Of a DNA stretch of 64,000 bases, positions 52,164 through 60,484 are shown one piece after another. The notes under the pieces are model-generated. The model was not told where the DNA came from and made no database searches. It saw only the letters and a program-made list of their open reading frames with translations. How positions within the stretch are numbered: the stretch's first letter is position 1; each line of letters opens with the position of its first letter. Where the stretch lies: assembly GCF_017312405.1 (NCBI RefSeq), contig NZ_BLTG01000018.1, positions 62,001 through 126,000 of the forward strand, in the 5' to 3' direction. This DNA is from Mycobacterium sp. PO1. Its GTDB lineage: Bacteria > Actinomycetota > Actinomycetes > Mycobacteriales > Mycobacteriaceae. The position numbers and the translations under genes are program-made.

Positions 52164-53159
52164 TTACCTCTCTGTGACGCTCCCCGGATCGACGGTGCGC
52201 AAGCGGCACCGCAGGCCGAAATGGTCTGAGGGAAAGACGCGCGGCAGCTCCGGTGAGATCGGCTCGGTACCGAGCATCGCGATGTCGGTCGGCACCCAAT
52301 CCGCACCCTTGATGAGCACCCGGTCGAATCGCAGCTGCCGGGGCTTTTTCTTGCTGTCCCGCAGCATCGGGTTCGTCGACGAGTTCTCGGTGAAGCCGGG
52401 TTCCTGCGGATGCAGCGTCGGCCAGACGTCCCGGTACGCCGGTGCGATCCATCGCTCCTCACCGTCGCGCATGTTGAAGTCGCCGAGAATCACCGCCTGG
52501 TCGGCCGACACCGCGCGGAACACCCGTCGCAGCTGCCAGGCCCGCAGCCAGGCGCCGTCCTGACCACTTTCCAGATGCACCGAACAGATCCGCAGTGTGC
52601 GGCCGTTGACCGCGAGGTCGGCCTGCACGAAACTGCGCCTCCGCCGGCTGGGCAACCGACTGAATGTCGCCGCAGCGATCGGCAGCCGTGACAGCACCAA
52701 CATTCCGTAGCCGCCGATCCTGCCGCCGACGACTCCGACGCATCGGTATCCCTCACGCACCCACGGCTGCTCCAGCAACAGGGTCTGCGCAGCGGCGGTG
52801 ACCTCCTGGAACACCATCACGTCGGGCCGGTCGCACTGCAGCAGACCGGCCAGAGCCTGGTAGCGCTGCTCGGCGAAGAAGGCCTTGTTCCACACGTTGA
52901 ACGTCGACACGCTCAGTTCGTGCACCTCGACCGCGGCGCCGTCCGACGGGGCGCCGTCCGACGGCGCGTCGACCCAGGCGTCGCAATGAGCGTCGAACCT
53001 CCGCACGGTCAGCCGGCGCCGACCGAACACCGCAGGGATCACTGCGGCGACATCGCGGTCGCGAACAGCAGAGCGGCGGCGCTCGCGGTCGGGTCGCTCG
53101 CGGTCATCCCGCGATGATTTCAGACTCCCTTTCGCAGCACCTGGGTACCCCGAGGCCAT
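52164..53159 (-). CDS. Endonuclease/exonuclease/phosphatase-fold protein
   Basis: Mg2+-dependent phosphodiesterase fold, up to 331 aa. Motifs: STFNVWNK (Asn metal ligand), VMVFQEVT (Glu), SVHLESGQD, ILGDFNMRDGEERW and C-terminal SDHFGLRCRL (Asp-His). Substrate unknown: DNA repair, inositol phosphate or nucleotide-derived esters are all possible. The start is uncertain. ATG 53159 overlaps the divergent ATG at 53158; GTG 53042 would remove a basic, low-complexity N-terminus and free the promoter. No signal peptide. Confidence 0.78.
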   Translation of the reverse strand: MASGYPGAAKGSLKSSRDDRERPDRERRRSAVRDRDVAAVIPAVFGRRRLTVRRFDAHCDAWVDAPSDGAPSDGAAVEVHELSVSTFNVWNKAFFAEQRYQALAGLLQCDRPDVMVFQEVTAAAQTLLLEQPWVREGYRCVGVVGGRIGGYGMLVLSRLPIAAATFSRLPSRRRRSFVQADLAVNGRTLRICSVHLESGQDGAWLRAWQLRRVFRAVSADQAVILGDFNMRDGEERWIAPAYRDVWPTLHPQEPGFTENSSTNPMLRDSKKKPRQLRFDRVLIKGADWVPTDIAMLGTEPISPELPRVFPSDHFGLRCRLRTVDPGSVTER

Positions 53160-54201
53160 GTTCACCCCACTGCGCCGCGCCGCGACCGTCCTGACCACCG
53201 TGGGTCTTCTCGCGGCCTGCGCCGACGAGCCGCCCTCACCGGCCCAGCCGTCCGCCGGCGCGGCCAGCGACGTCACCACCGATCTCGACGTCCCATGGGG
53301 TATCGCGTTCCTGCCCGACGGCAGCGCGCTGATCGCCGAACGCGACAGCGCCACGATCCAGCGCATGGCCGAACCCGGGGCCGTCGCTCCGGTCGGCCAG
53401 GTCGCCGACGTGGTCTCGCGTGGCGAGGGCGGGCTACTGGGGTTGGCGACCGCGGGGTCGACCGTCTACGCCTACATCACCACCGCCGCCGACAACCGGG
53501 TGGTCACGATGCAGTTCGACGGCACCGCGCTGAGTCCACAGACGCCGCTGTTCACCGGTATCCCGGCCGGGACCATCCACGACGGCGGCCGCATCGCGTT
53601 CGGGCCCGACGGCAAGCTCTACATCGCCACCGGAGAGACCGGCAGCCCGCAGCTGGCACAGGATCCGGCGTCCCTGGGCGGCAAGATCCTGCGCATCAAT
53701 CCCGACGGCTCGGTCCCCGCCGACAACCCCGACCCCGCATCACCGGTGTTCTCGCTCGGGCACCGCAACGTCCAAGGGCTGGCGTGGGACGGCGCCGGCC
53801 GGCTGTGGGTCAGCGAGTACGGTGCCAACACCTGGGACGAGCTCAACCTGATCCAGCCAGGCGGCAACTACGGCTGGCCGACGGTCGAGGGCCGGGCGAA
53901 CCGGGAGGGCCTGATCGACCCGGTGCTGCAGTGGCGTCCCGACGAGGCGTCGCCGTCCGGACTGGCGTTCCACAACGGGTCGCTGTGGATGGCGACCCTG
54001 CGCGGGGAACGCCTGTACCGGATCCCGGTCCGAGCCGACGGCAGCGTCGGTGATCCGGCGCCACTGTTCGTCGGCGAGTTCGGGCGGCTGCGCACCGTGG
54101 TGGTCGCCCCCGATGGTGCGCTGTGGTTCACCACGTCCAATCGGGACGGCCGCGGTGACCCCCGCCTGGGTGACGACCGCATCCTGGCGTTCCGGCCGTA
54201 G
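53158..54201 (+). CDS. PQQ-type aldose sugar dehydrogenase lipoprotein
   Basis: 347 aa. Lipoprotein signal with lipobox LLAAC (Cys 21). Six-bladed propeller of the glucose/sorbosone dehydrogenase type: DVPWGIAFLPDGSALIAERDS, GRIAFGPDGKLYIATGE, LGGKILRINPDGSVPADNP, GHRNVQGLAWD, WDELNLIQPGGNYGWP, and C-terminal GRLRTVVVAPDGALWFTTSNRDGRG. A membrane-anchored shorter relative of the gene at 28632; the core segments ELNLI and GGxYGWP are shared. Oxidises sugars at the cell surface if PQQ is available, but many mycobacterial members are untested. Confidence 0.88.
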   Translation: MFTPLRRAATVLTTVGLLAACADEPPSPAQPSAGAASDVTTDLDVPWGIAFLPDGSALIAERDSATIQRMAEPGAVAPVGQVADVVSRGEGGLLGLATAGSTVYAYITTAADNRVVTMQFDGTALSPQTPLFTGIPAGTIHDGGRIAFGPDGKLYIATGETGSPQLAQDPASLGGKILRINPDGSVPADNPDPASPVFSLGHRNVQGLAWDGAGRLWVSEYGANTWDELNLIQPGGNYGWPTVEGRANREGLIDPVLQWRPDEASPSGLAFHNGSLWMATLRGERLYRIPVRADGSVGDPAPLFVGEFGRLRTVVVAPDGALWFTTSNRDGRGDPRLGDDRILAFRP

Positions 54202-54240
54202 GGCTGGCGGTCGATCCTGACCGCACGGCGCTGCGGGGGC

Positions 54241-54246
54241 TACCGT
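54241..54246 (+). promoter_or_regulatory. -10 element before the beta-lactamase-fold gene
   Basis: TACCGT (TANNNT), 6 bases before GTG 54253. This indicates a leaderless transcript and supports that start. Confidence 0.5.
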
Positions 54247-54252
54247 CGAACC

Positions 54253-55680
54253 GTGTCGAGGTCGCGCGTTGCCCGCGTCTGCGGCGTGGGCGCGGTTCTG
54301 CTGACGCTCGCCGCGGTCGCGTCCTGCGGACGCCCGGCACCGCCTGCGGCCACCAGCACGACGTCGACCACCGCCGCGCCCGAAGCCGTCGCTCCCCGGC
54401 CCGATATGCCGGCCACCACAACGCCGTCGGTGGCTCCCGCACCCGAGTTCGCACCGATCGCCCAACTCGTGAGCGAGGCGATCGCGGCGCATCGCCTGCC
54501 CGGGGCGGTCGTCCAGATCGGGCACGGCGGGCAGATCGTGTTCCGCCAGGCATTCGGTGAGCGCAAAGTCGCCGGCGAACCAGGACTGGACGGATCACCC
54601 GCGCCCGCCGAACCGATGACCGAAGACACCATCTTCGACCTGGCTTCGCTGACGAAAAGCATCGCGACCGCGCCCGCCGTCATGCAGATGTACGAACAGG
54701 GCCGGTTACAGCTCGACGACCCGGTGCAGGCGTACCTGCCCGGGTTCAACCCGGACGACGACCCGCGGCGCGCCCGGGTCACGCTGCGGATGCTGCTGAC
54801 GCACACCTCCGGCATCGCCGGCGACCTGAGCCTGGACGGTCCATGGGGACTGTCCAGCGCCGACAAAGCAGAAGGACTGCACCGTGCGCTCGGCGCGTGG
54901 GTGGTCTTCGAGCCGGGCGAGCGCTTCCACTACTCCGACATCAACTTCATCCTGCTCGGCGCGATCGTCGAGAAGCTCACCGGCGAGCCGATCGACACCT
55001 ATGTGCAACGGAACGTCTTCACCCCGCTGGGCATGCGGGACACCCACTACCTGCCCGCGGCGAAAGCCTGTGGCCCGTACCGAATCCGGGGTACCGCCCT
55101 CGCCTACGACCCGAGCTCGCGCCCGGAAGACGACTGCGCCGCGGGCACCTGGAACACCGACCTGCTGGCCCGGATCGCCCCCACCGCCATCGACGAAGAT
55201 ACCCCCGGCCTGAACCCCGACTACGGCCATCAGCTGCGCGGCACCGTCCACGACCCGACCGCACGCCGGATGGGTGGCGTGACCGGCAGTGCCGGGGTGT
55301 TCTCCACCGTGCACGACATCGGCCTCTACGCGCAGGCACTGCTCGATCGACGTGCCGGGCGGCCCAGCACCTTCCCGTTGCAGCAGGACACCGTGACCCT
55401 GATGACGACGCCACAGCAGCCGGGCGACGTATCGGATCAGCGCGGCCTCGGCTGGGACATCGACAGCCCCCATTCAGCGCCGCGCGGCGCCATCTTCCCG
55501 GTCGGCAGTTTCGGCCACACCGGTTTCACCGGGACGTCGCTGTGGCTGGATCCCGGGTCGGACACCTACGCGGTGGTCTTGTCGAACGTCATCCACCAGC
55601 GCGGCGGCCCCCCGATCGTGACGTTGAGCGGTGATGTGGCCACCGCTGCGGCCCGCGCGCTGCACCTGTACGGGAGCTAG
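54253..55680 (+). CDS. Beta-lactamase-fold serine hydrolase lipoprotein
   Basis: 475 aa, class C beta-lactamase/esterase family. Lipobox AVASC (Cys about 25), a Thr/Pro-rich linker, then catalytic SxxK in DLASLTKSIAT, YxN in HYSDINFILL, and the third-box equivalent GHTGFTGTSLW. The VTLRMLLTHTSGIAGD segment is typical of esterase/peptidase-type members. It probably hydrolyses an ester or peptide in the envelope; real beta-lactamase activity is doubtful. GTG 54253 is leaderless. A terminator follows at 55709. Confidence 0.87.
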   Translation: MSRSRVARVCGVGAVLLTLAAVASCGRPAPPAATSTTSTTAAPEAVAPRPDMPATTTPSVAPAPEFAPIAQLVSEAIAAHRLPGAVVQIGHGGQIVFRQAFGERKVAGEPGLDGSPAPAEPMTEDTIFDLASLTKSIATAPAVMQMYEQGRLQLDDPVQAYLPGFNPDDDPRRARVTLRMLLTHTSGIAGDLSLDGPWGLSSADKAEGLHRALGAWVVFEPGERFHYSDINFILLGAIVEKLTGEPIDTYVQRNVFTPLGMRDTHYLPAAKACGPYRIRGTALAYDPSSRPEDDCAAGTWNTDLLARIAPTAIDEDTPGLNPDYGHQLRGTVHDPTARRMGGVTGSAGVFSTVHDIGLYAQALLDRRAGRPSTFPLQQDTVTLMTTPQQPGDVSDQRGLGWDIDSPHSAPRGAIFPVGSFGHTGFTGTSLWLDPGSDTYAVVLSNVIHQRGGPPIVTLSGDVATAAARALHLYGS

Positions 55681-55708
55681 GGACGGGGCGCCCCCTCAAA
55701 GCAATCAA

Positions 55709-55726
55709 GCCCCCTCGAAAGGGGGC
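55709..55726. terminator. Bidirectional hairpin terminator between the hydrolase gene and tRNA-Tyr
   Basis: GCCCCC-N6-GGGGGC, extended by one T-A pair. It serves the + strand hydrolase gene and, on the minus strand, the tRNA ending at 55737. The T-tracts are poor. Confidence 0.65.
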
Positions 55727-55736
55727 CTGATCAGGG

Positions 55737-55819
55737 TGGCAGGTAGAGGATTCGAACCTCTGTAGGCGTAAGCCGACGGATTTACAGTCCGCTCCCATTG
55801 GCCGCTCGGGCAACCTGCC
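55737..55819 (-). tRNA. tRNA-Tyr (anticodon GTA)
   Basis: 83 nt. Acceptor arm GGCAGGT/ACCTGCC with discriminator A, D-arm with GCCCGAGCGGCCAA, anticodon loop CTGTAAA (GTA) in the stem GCGGA/TCCGT, long variable arm, and T-loop GTTCGAATC. The long variable arm and the GTA anticodon are diagnostic of bacterial tRNA-Tyr. CCA is not encoded (CCC follows the discriminator). Confidence 0.96.
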
Positions 55820-55940
55820 TGGATGCTGCACAGCGCGCGTTACAAGATACAACGAGGGTGGGCCCCCAACACAAACCGGCGGGTGGGGGGCGGTGTTCGC
55901 GCCCACGGACACGACGGGTGAAGATGGACGCAAGCACCAT

Positions 55941-55972
55941 CTATCGAGCCCATGAACTATCGAGCCCACGAA
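55941..55972 (+). repeat. Tandem 16-bp repeat upstream of the YajQ-family gene
   Basis: CTATCGAGCCCATGAA (55941-55956) is followed directly by CTATCGAGCCCACGAA (55957-55972), one mismatch. It ends 24 bases before ATG 55997. It may be a duplicated binding site or a simple slippage duplication in the leader. Confidence 0.7.
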
Positions 55973-55996
55973 GTACCTGAGGGAGGGACGAGTCCA

Positions 55997-56488
55997 ATGG
56001 CGGATTCATCGTTCGACGTCGTCAGCAAGGTCGACCGACAGGAAGTCGACAACGCGCTCAACCAGGCAGCCAAGGAGCTGTCCACCCGCTTCGACTTCCG
56101 CGGCACCGACACCAGCATCGCCTGGAAGGGCGAGGAGGCCATCGAGATCGTCTCCTCCACCGAGGAGCGCGTGAAAGCAGCCGTCGACGTCTTCAAGGAA
56201 AAGTTGGTGCGCCGCGACATCTCCATGAAGGCGTTCGACGCCGGCGACCCGCAGGCCAGCGGCAAGACCTTCAAGGTGACCGGCACCCTCAAGCAGGGCA
56301 TCAGCAGCGAGGAAGCCAAGAAGATCACCAAGATCATCCGCGACGAGGGCCCCAAGGGCGTCAAGGCGCAGATCCAGGGCGAGGAGATCCGGGTCAGCTC
56401 CAAGAAGCGCGACGACCTGCAGGCCGTCATCTCGCTGCTCAAGGGCTCCGACCTCGACGTCGCCCTGCAGTTCGTCAACTACCGCTGA
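55997..56488 (+). CDS. YajQ family nucleotide (cyclic di-GMP)-binding protein
   Basis: 163 aa, cytoplasmic. Matches the full YajQ family: [99 protein letters not shown]. Some members bind c-di-GMP and act as transcription cofactors; the mycobacterial homologue (Rv0566c, by synteny) is poorly characterised. ATG 55997 follows GGGAGGG. Upstream lies a 16-bp tandem repeat. Confidence 0.93.
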   Translation: MADSSFDVVSKVDRQEVDNALNQAAKELSTRFDFRGTDTSIAWKGEEAIEIVSSTEERVKAAVDVFKEKLVRRDISMKAFDAGDPQASGKTFKVTGTLKQGISSEEAKKITKIIRDEGPKGVKAQIQGEEIRVSSKKRDDLQAVISLLKGSDLDVALQFVNYR

Positions 56489-56494
56489 GCGGGG

Positions 56495-56926
56495 TCATTC
56501 CTCCACAGGGTGCCGCCAGGTGAGACGCCGGAAACGGGCGAAGCCGCGATCGGCGCTGTAAAACGTCGCATTGTTCTCCAGGGCGTAGGCCGCCAGGTAA
56601 GCGTCCGGTACGTCGTTGCCGCGCGCGTCGATGTCGGTGGCGAGCTGCCGGAACAAATCCCAGTGACGCTCTGTCGGTCGCAAAGCAACGACCGCAGGAG
56701 CGTCGCGTAGCGCCTGCACAGCCGCCCACGCTTCCGCGGGGCTGGTGGGCTCACGAAAAACCCGCCGATTGGTCATGATCCGCACGAACCCGCTCAGCAC
56801 CACGTCTGGGACACCAAGGGGTTCATCGTCGTTGGCCCAGACCTCGAGCATCTTCCGATAGTCGTTGTGCTCGACGAGATCGGACCGGTGCGCGTAGACG
56901 AGGACGTTGGTGTCAACGCATCGCAC
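56495..56926 (-). CDS. vapC: VapC-type PIN-domain toxin
   Basis: Ribonuclease toxin, 143 aa. PIN acidic residues: Asp in CVDTNVLVYA, Glu in TSPAEAW, Asp in NDVPDAYLAAYAL, and Asp in YSADRGFARF. Target RNA unknown. It overlaps the antitoxin gene by 14 bp, so translation is coupled. Convergent with yajQ, 6 bp away. Confidence 0.92.
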   Translation of the reverse strand: MRCVDTNVLVYAHRSDLVEHNDYRKMLEVWANDDEPLGVPDVVLSGFVRIMTNRRVFREPTSPAEAWAAVQALRDAPAVVALRPTERHWDLFRQLATDIDARGNDVPDAYLAAYALENNATFYSADRGFARFRRLTWRHPVEE

Positions 56927-57170
56927 CGAGGCTGTCCCCTTCCTCCATCACGTCCGACACCGCGGCATTCGAGGCAAGGTCCACGCCGGGTCGCAACCCA
57001 CCGCTGCCGCTCGCCTGCACCGCGAACCGGCTCCGTGCACCCCGGTCGGCCGGGTTGAGGCCGCGACGCACCGCGTCCTCGAGCACCGCCGCCACCGTGC
57101 GGCCGGACCGGGCCGCGCGCTCCTTCACCTCGCGGTACAGCGCGTCATCGATGCGGATCGTCGTGCGCAT
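56913..57170 (-). CDS. vapB: VapB-type antitoxin
   Basis: 85 aa. Ribbon-helix-helix N-terminus (MRTTIRIDDALYREVKERAARSGRTVAAVLEDAVRR) for DNA binding and autoregulation. The C-terminus (DLASNAAVSDVMEEGDSL) is the toxin-binding tail. Starts at ATG 57170 and precedes vapC in the usual antitoxin-first order. Confidence 0.9.
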   Translation of the reverse strand: MRTTIRIDDALYREVKERAARSGRTVAAVLEDAVRRGLNPADRGARSRFAVQASGSGGLRPGVDLASNAAVSDVMEEGDSLGAMR

Positions 57171-57281
57171 ATCGCCACATTAGCATCAGGACTGAGCATC
57201 AAGATGCCGACGATAGTCAGGCGTTGCCCGCCCACTCGCACCGGCACCGCGAAATCCACCCTCGTAGCGCCCCCGCAGTCC

Positions 57282-57287
57282 TAATCT
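57282..57287 (+). promoter_or_regulatory. -10 element of gpsA
   Basis: TAATCT (TANNNT), 7 bases before ATG 57295; a leaderless gpsA transcript is expected. Confidence 0.55.
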
Positions 57288-57294
57288 GATCGCC

Positions 57295-58320
57295 ATGGCA
57301 CCTGCACAGCGCGAACCCAAAGTCGTCGTCCTCGGGGGCGGATCCTGGGGCACCACCGTTGCCTCCATCTGCGCCCGGCGCGGGCCGACACTGCAGTGGG
57401 TGCGCTCGCAGGAGACCGCCGACGACATCAACCAGAACCACCGCAACTCGAAGTACCTCGGCGACGAGGTCGAACTGGCGCACACCCTGCGTGCCACCAC
57501 CGACTTCTCCGAAGCCGCCGAATGCGCCGACGTCATCGTCATGGGGGTGCCGTCCCACGGATTCCGCAACGTGCTGACCGAGCTGGCCCGTGAACTGCGC
57601 CCCTGGGTGCCGGTGGTGTCGCTGGTCAAGGGCCTCGAACAGGGCACCAACTACCGGATGAGCCAGATCGTCGACGAGGTGCTGCCCGGTCACCCGGCCG
57701 GAATCCTGGCCGGGCCCAACATCGCTCGCGAGGTCGCCGAGGGTTACGCCGCTGCAGCGGTGCTGGCCATGCCCGACCCCCATCTGGCCGCGCACCTCGG
57801 CGGGCTGTTCCGCACCAAACGGTTCCGGACCTACACCACCGACGACGTCGTCGGCGTCGAGATGGCCGGCGCGTTGAAGAACGTGTACGCGATCGCCGTC
57901 GGCATGGGCTATTCGCTGGGCATCGGGGAGAACACCCGCGCGATGGTGATGGCCCGCGCGGTACGCGAGATGTCCAAGATGGGTGAAGCGCTGGGCGGTC
58001 ACCGGGACACCTTCGCCGGGCTGGCCGGCATGGGCGACCTGATCGTCACCTGCACCAGCCAGCGCAGCCGCAACCGCCACGTCGGCGAACAGCTCGGCGC
58101 CGGCAAGCCGATCGACGAGATCATCTCCTCGATGAACCAGGTCGCCGAGGGCGTCAAAGCATCCAGCGTCATCATGGAGTTCGCCGACAAGTGCGGCATC
58201 ACGATGCCCATTGCGCGCGAGGTCGACGGGGTGGTCAACCACGGCTCCACCGTCGAGCAGGCCTACCGCGGGCTGATGGTGGAGAAGCCCGGCCACGAGG
58301 TGCTCGGCTCAGGTTTCTGA
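57295..58320 (+). CDS. gpsA: Glycerol-3-phosphate dehydrogenase [NAD(P)+]
   Basis: Reduces dihydroxyacetone phosphate to sn-glycerol 3-phosphate for phospholipid synthesis; 341 aa, cytoplasmic. NAD motif VVVLGGGSWGTTVAS, substrate region HRNSKYLG, SLVKGLEQGT, the GPNIAREVAEG loop, catalytic lysine in EMAGALKNVYAIAVGMG, and GLAGMGDLIVTCTSQRSRNRHVG. Corresponds to gpdA1 (Rv0564c) in the conserved menJ-grcC1-htpX block. Leaderless ATG. Confidence 0.96.
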   Translation: MAPAQREPKVVVLGGGSWGTTVASICARRGPTLQWVRSQETADDINQNHRNSKYLGDEVELAHTLRATTDFSEAAECADVIVMGVPSHGFRNVLTELARELRPWVPVVSLVKGLEQGTNYRMSQIVDEVLPGHPAGILAGPNIAREVAEGYAAAAVLAMPDPHLAAHLGGLFRTKRFRTYTTDDVVGVEMAGALKNVYAIAVGMGYSLGIGENTRAMVMARAVREMSKMGEALGGHRDTFAGLAGMGDLIVTCTSQRSRNRHVGEQLGAGKPIDEIISSMNQVAEGVKASSVIMEFADKCGITMPIAREVDGVVNHGSTVEQAYRGLMVEKPGHEVLGSGF

Positions 58321-58403
58321 GCCTCTGGTTCCTGAGCCGGGGGTTTCCGGGCCGGAGGTCTCCAAGCCCCTGGTTGCGGGGACCGCTACTCGGGCCGGGC
58401 TCC

Positions 58404-58934
58404 CTAGTTGAAGTACGGGTTGGTGCCCTCGGGCCGCACCAGTAGCGGATTGACGGCGTTGACCCACGATGCGTCTGGAGTCACGACGAAACCGGCCTGG
58501 TTGCGGCTGTCCACGCACGCCGTCGTCGCACCGTCGGTGCCGCAGCTGACCGTCCCGAAGCTCAGCCGGGTGTTCGGCGGCAGCGCGGCGACCTCACCCT
58601 CGAAGATCGGCCGCGGGGTCGAGCCGAAGCCGGGCACCCCACCCGCCGCGCCGCTGATGACGTTGGCGCCTTGCGGCGCGCCCGGTAGCGGGCCCTGGCA
58701 TCCGTAGCCGCCGGAACGCTGCAGCATGCAGGTCAGCGCACCGGCGGTGAACGCATAGGCCGTGCCGTCGAGCACCGCGTAGTCCTGCGGGTTGGCCGGC
58801 GCCCACGCATTGACGTTCGGCGGGGGTGGCGGCGGAGGCGGGGGCGGCGGTTGAGCCGCCGCGAGGCCGGGCAACGCGGCCACGCATGCCGGAGCGACCA
58901 GCATGCCTACCAGGATTCTGCGCAGCACCATCAC
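58404..58934 (-). CDS. Small secreted protein with two disulfide pairs, Pro-rich (paralogue A)
   Basis: 176 aa. Signal peptide (ILVGMLVAPACVAALPGLAAAQ), an 11-proline run, then a domain with four cysteines (TCMLQRSGGYGCQGPLPGAP, SFGTVSCGTDGATTACVDSRNQAGFVV). I do not recognise a functional family, but the domain is shared with the next gene. A C-terminal extension (VNPLLVRPEGTNPYFN) is unique to this copy. Secreted or cell-wall localisation is likely. Confidence 0.78.
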   Translation of the reverse strand: MMVLRRILVGMLVAPACVAALPGLAAAQPPPPPPPPPPPNVNAWAPANPQDYAVLDGTAYAFTAGALTCMLQRSGGYGCQGPLPGAPQGANVISGAAGGVPGFGSTPRPIFEGEVAALPPNTRLSFGTVSCGTDGATTACVDSRNQAGFVVTPDASWVNAVNPLLVRPEGTNPYFN

Positions 58935-58967
58935 AGACTAGATGTCGCCGAAGAGGCCAGCAGTGTT

Positions 58968-59444
58968 TCAGAACGTGAAGCTGCCCGCCGGGCTGAGCAC
59001 GAACCCGGACTGGTCGAGGGTGTTCACGCAGGACGTCACGACGCCGTCGGTGCCGCAGCTGACCGTCTGGAAACTCATCCGCGTGTTCGGCGGCAGCGGA
59101 CGCGGGTTCTCGATCGCGCCGTACATCGGCCGATCCGACACCGCGAAGCCGGGGCTGCCCTGCGCGTAGCCGGACACCATGTTCGCGCCGTTCGGCGCCG
59201 CAGGCAGCGGACCGCTGCAGCCGTAGCCGCCGGTACGCCGGTCCATCACGCACGTCACGCCGCCCGGCGCGCCGAACGAGTACGACGCGCCCTCGTTGAC
59301 GGCGAACTCGGCCGGGTTCACCGGGGGCAGCGCGTTGATGTTCGGCAGCGGGCCCGGCTGGGCGGCGGCGAGGCCGGGTACGACGAGGCCGAACGCACCC
59401 ACGGCCGCGACACCGGACAGCATTCTGGTCAGCACGTGGCACAC
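58968..59444 (-). CDS. Small secreted protein with two disulfide pairs (paralogue B)
   Basis: 158 aa. Signal (MLSGVAAVGAFGLVVPGLAAAQ) and the same four-Cys domain as its neighbour (VTCVMDRRTGGYGCSGPLPAAP, SFQTVSCGTDGVVTSCVNTLDQSGFVL), without the poly-Pro run. ATG 59444 or a GTG a few codons later may be used. It lies 33 bp upstream of paralogue A in the same direction, so the two are a tandem duplication and likely co-transcribed. Confidence 0.78.
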   Translation of the reverse strand: MCHVLTRMLSGVAAVGAFGLVVPGLAAAQPGPLPNINALPPVNPAEFAVNEGASYSFGAPGGVTCVMDRRTGGYGCSGPLPAAPNGANMVSGYAQGSPGFAVSDRPMYGAIENPRPLPPNTRMSFQTVSCGTDGVVTSCVNTLDQSGFVLSPAGSFTF

Positions 59445-59501
59445 CTTAAGCGGATCGGGCGCGGTAGAGCACCTCGAGTGTCGACTTTCGCGCCGAATTC
59501 G

Positions 59502-60392
59502 CTAGTAGCGGTCGGGGCTCCGATAGTCTCCGGGCCCGGCCATCGCCTCCAGCCGCGCGATGCGATCGGCGACCGGCGGGTGGGTGGAGAACAACTTGCC
59601 GATCTTCTCCCCCGCGCGGAACGGGTTGGCGATCATCAGGTGCGCCTGGTCGGCCAGCTGCGGCTCCGGCGGGAGCGGCGCCCGCTCGACGCCGACGCTG
59701 ATCTTGCGCAGCGCACTGGCCAGCGCCAGCGGGTCACCGGTCAGCTCGGCGCCGGACTGGTCGGCCTGGTACTCGCGCGACCGCGACACCGCCAGCTTGA
59801 TGACCGTCGCGGCGATCGGACCGAGCAACGAAACCAGAAGGATCGCAAAAGGATTCGTTCCCCCGTCGCGGTTGCCGCCGAACATCGAGGCGAAGAACGC
59901 GAGGTTGGCCAGCGCGGTGATCACCGACGCCATCGCCCCGGCCACACAGGAGATCAGGATGTCGCGGTTGTAGACATGCGACAGCTCGTGGCCCAGCACC
60001 GCGCGCAGCTCACGTTCGTTGAGCAGACCCAGAATGCCCGTCGTGCAGCACACCGCCGCGTTGCGCGGGTTGCGGCCCGTGGCGAACGCGTTCGGCGCCG
60101 CGGTGTCGCTGATGTACAGCCGCGGCATCGGCTGGCGCGCGGTGGTGGCCAACTCGCGCACGATCTTGTACATCACCGGCGCCTGCATCTCGCTGACCGG
60201 CTGCGCGTGCATGGCGCGAAGCGCCAGCTTGTCGCTGTTGAAGTAGACGTAGGCGTTCATGCCCACGGCGAACAACACCGCCAGGAACATGATGTTGCGC
60301 CCGAACATGGCGCCCACACCGACGATCAGACCCGAGAACACCACCAGCAACAGGAACGTCTTGAACCTGTTGGCATGCGGATGCCACGTCAC
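59502..60392 (-). CDS. htpX: Membrane zinc metalloprotease HtpX
   Basis: M48 peptidase that degrades damaged membrane proteins; 296 aa. Two N-terminal helices ([38 protein letters not shown]), zinc site HELSH in [13 protein letters not shown], further helices, third ligand Glu in [15 protein letters not shown], and [18 protein letters not shown] 60392 is preferred: GGAGG lies 9 bases upstream, inside the longer reading frame. Conserved position beside grcC1 as in M. tuberculosis Rv0563. Confidence 0.93.
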   Translation of the reverse strand: MTWHPHANRFKTFLLLVVFSGLIVGVGAMFGRNIMFLAVLFAVGMNAYVYFNSDKLALRAMHAQPVSEMQAPVMYKIVRELATTARQPMPRLYISDTAAPNAFATGRNPRNAAVCCTTGILGLLNERELRAVLGHELSHVYNRDILISCVAGAMASVITALANLAFFASMFGGNRDGGTNPFAILLVSLLGPIAATVIKLAVSRSREYQADQSGAELTGDPLALASALRKISVGVERAPLPPEPQLADQAHLMIANPFRAGEKIGKLFSTHPPVADRIARLEAMAGPGDYRSPDRY

Positions 60393-60484
60393 CGTGCTTG
60401 CCTCCTTCAAAGCAGCCGACTCATCGAACCTGTCAGAGTCCTCGATCAGTCAACGCCCGGACCGGCGGCGCGGGTTCCGCCGGT

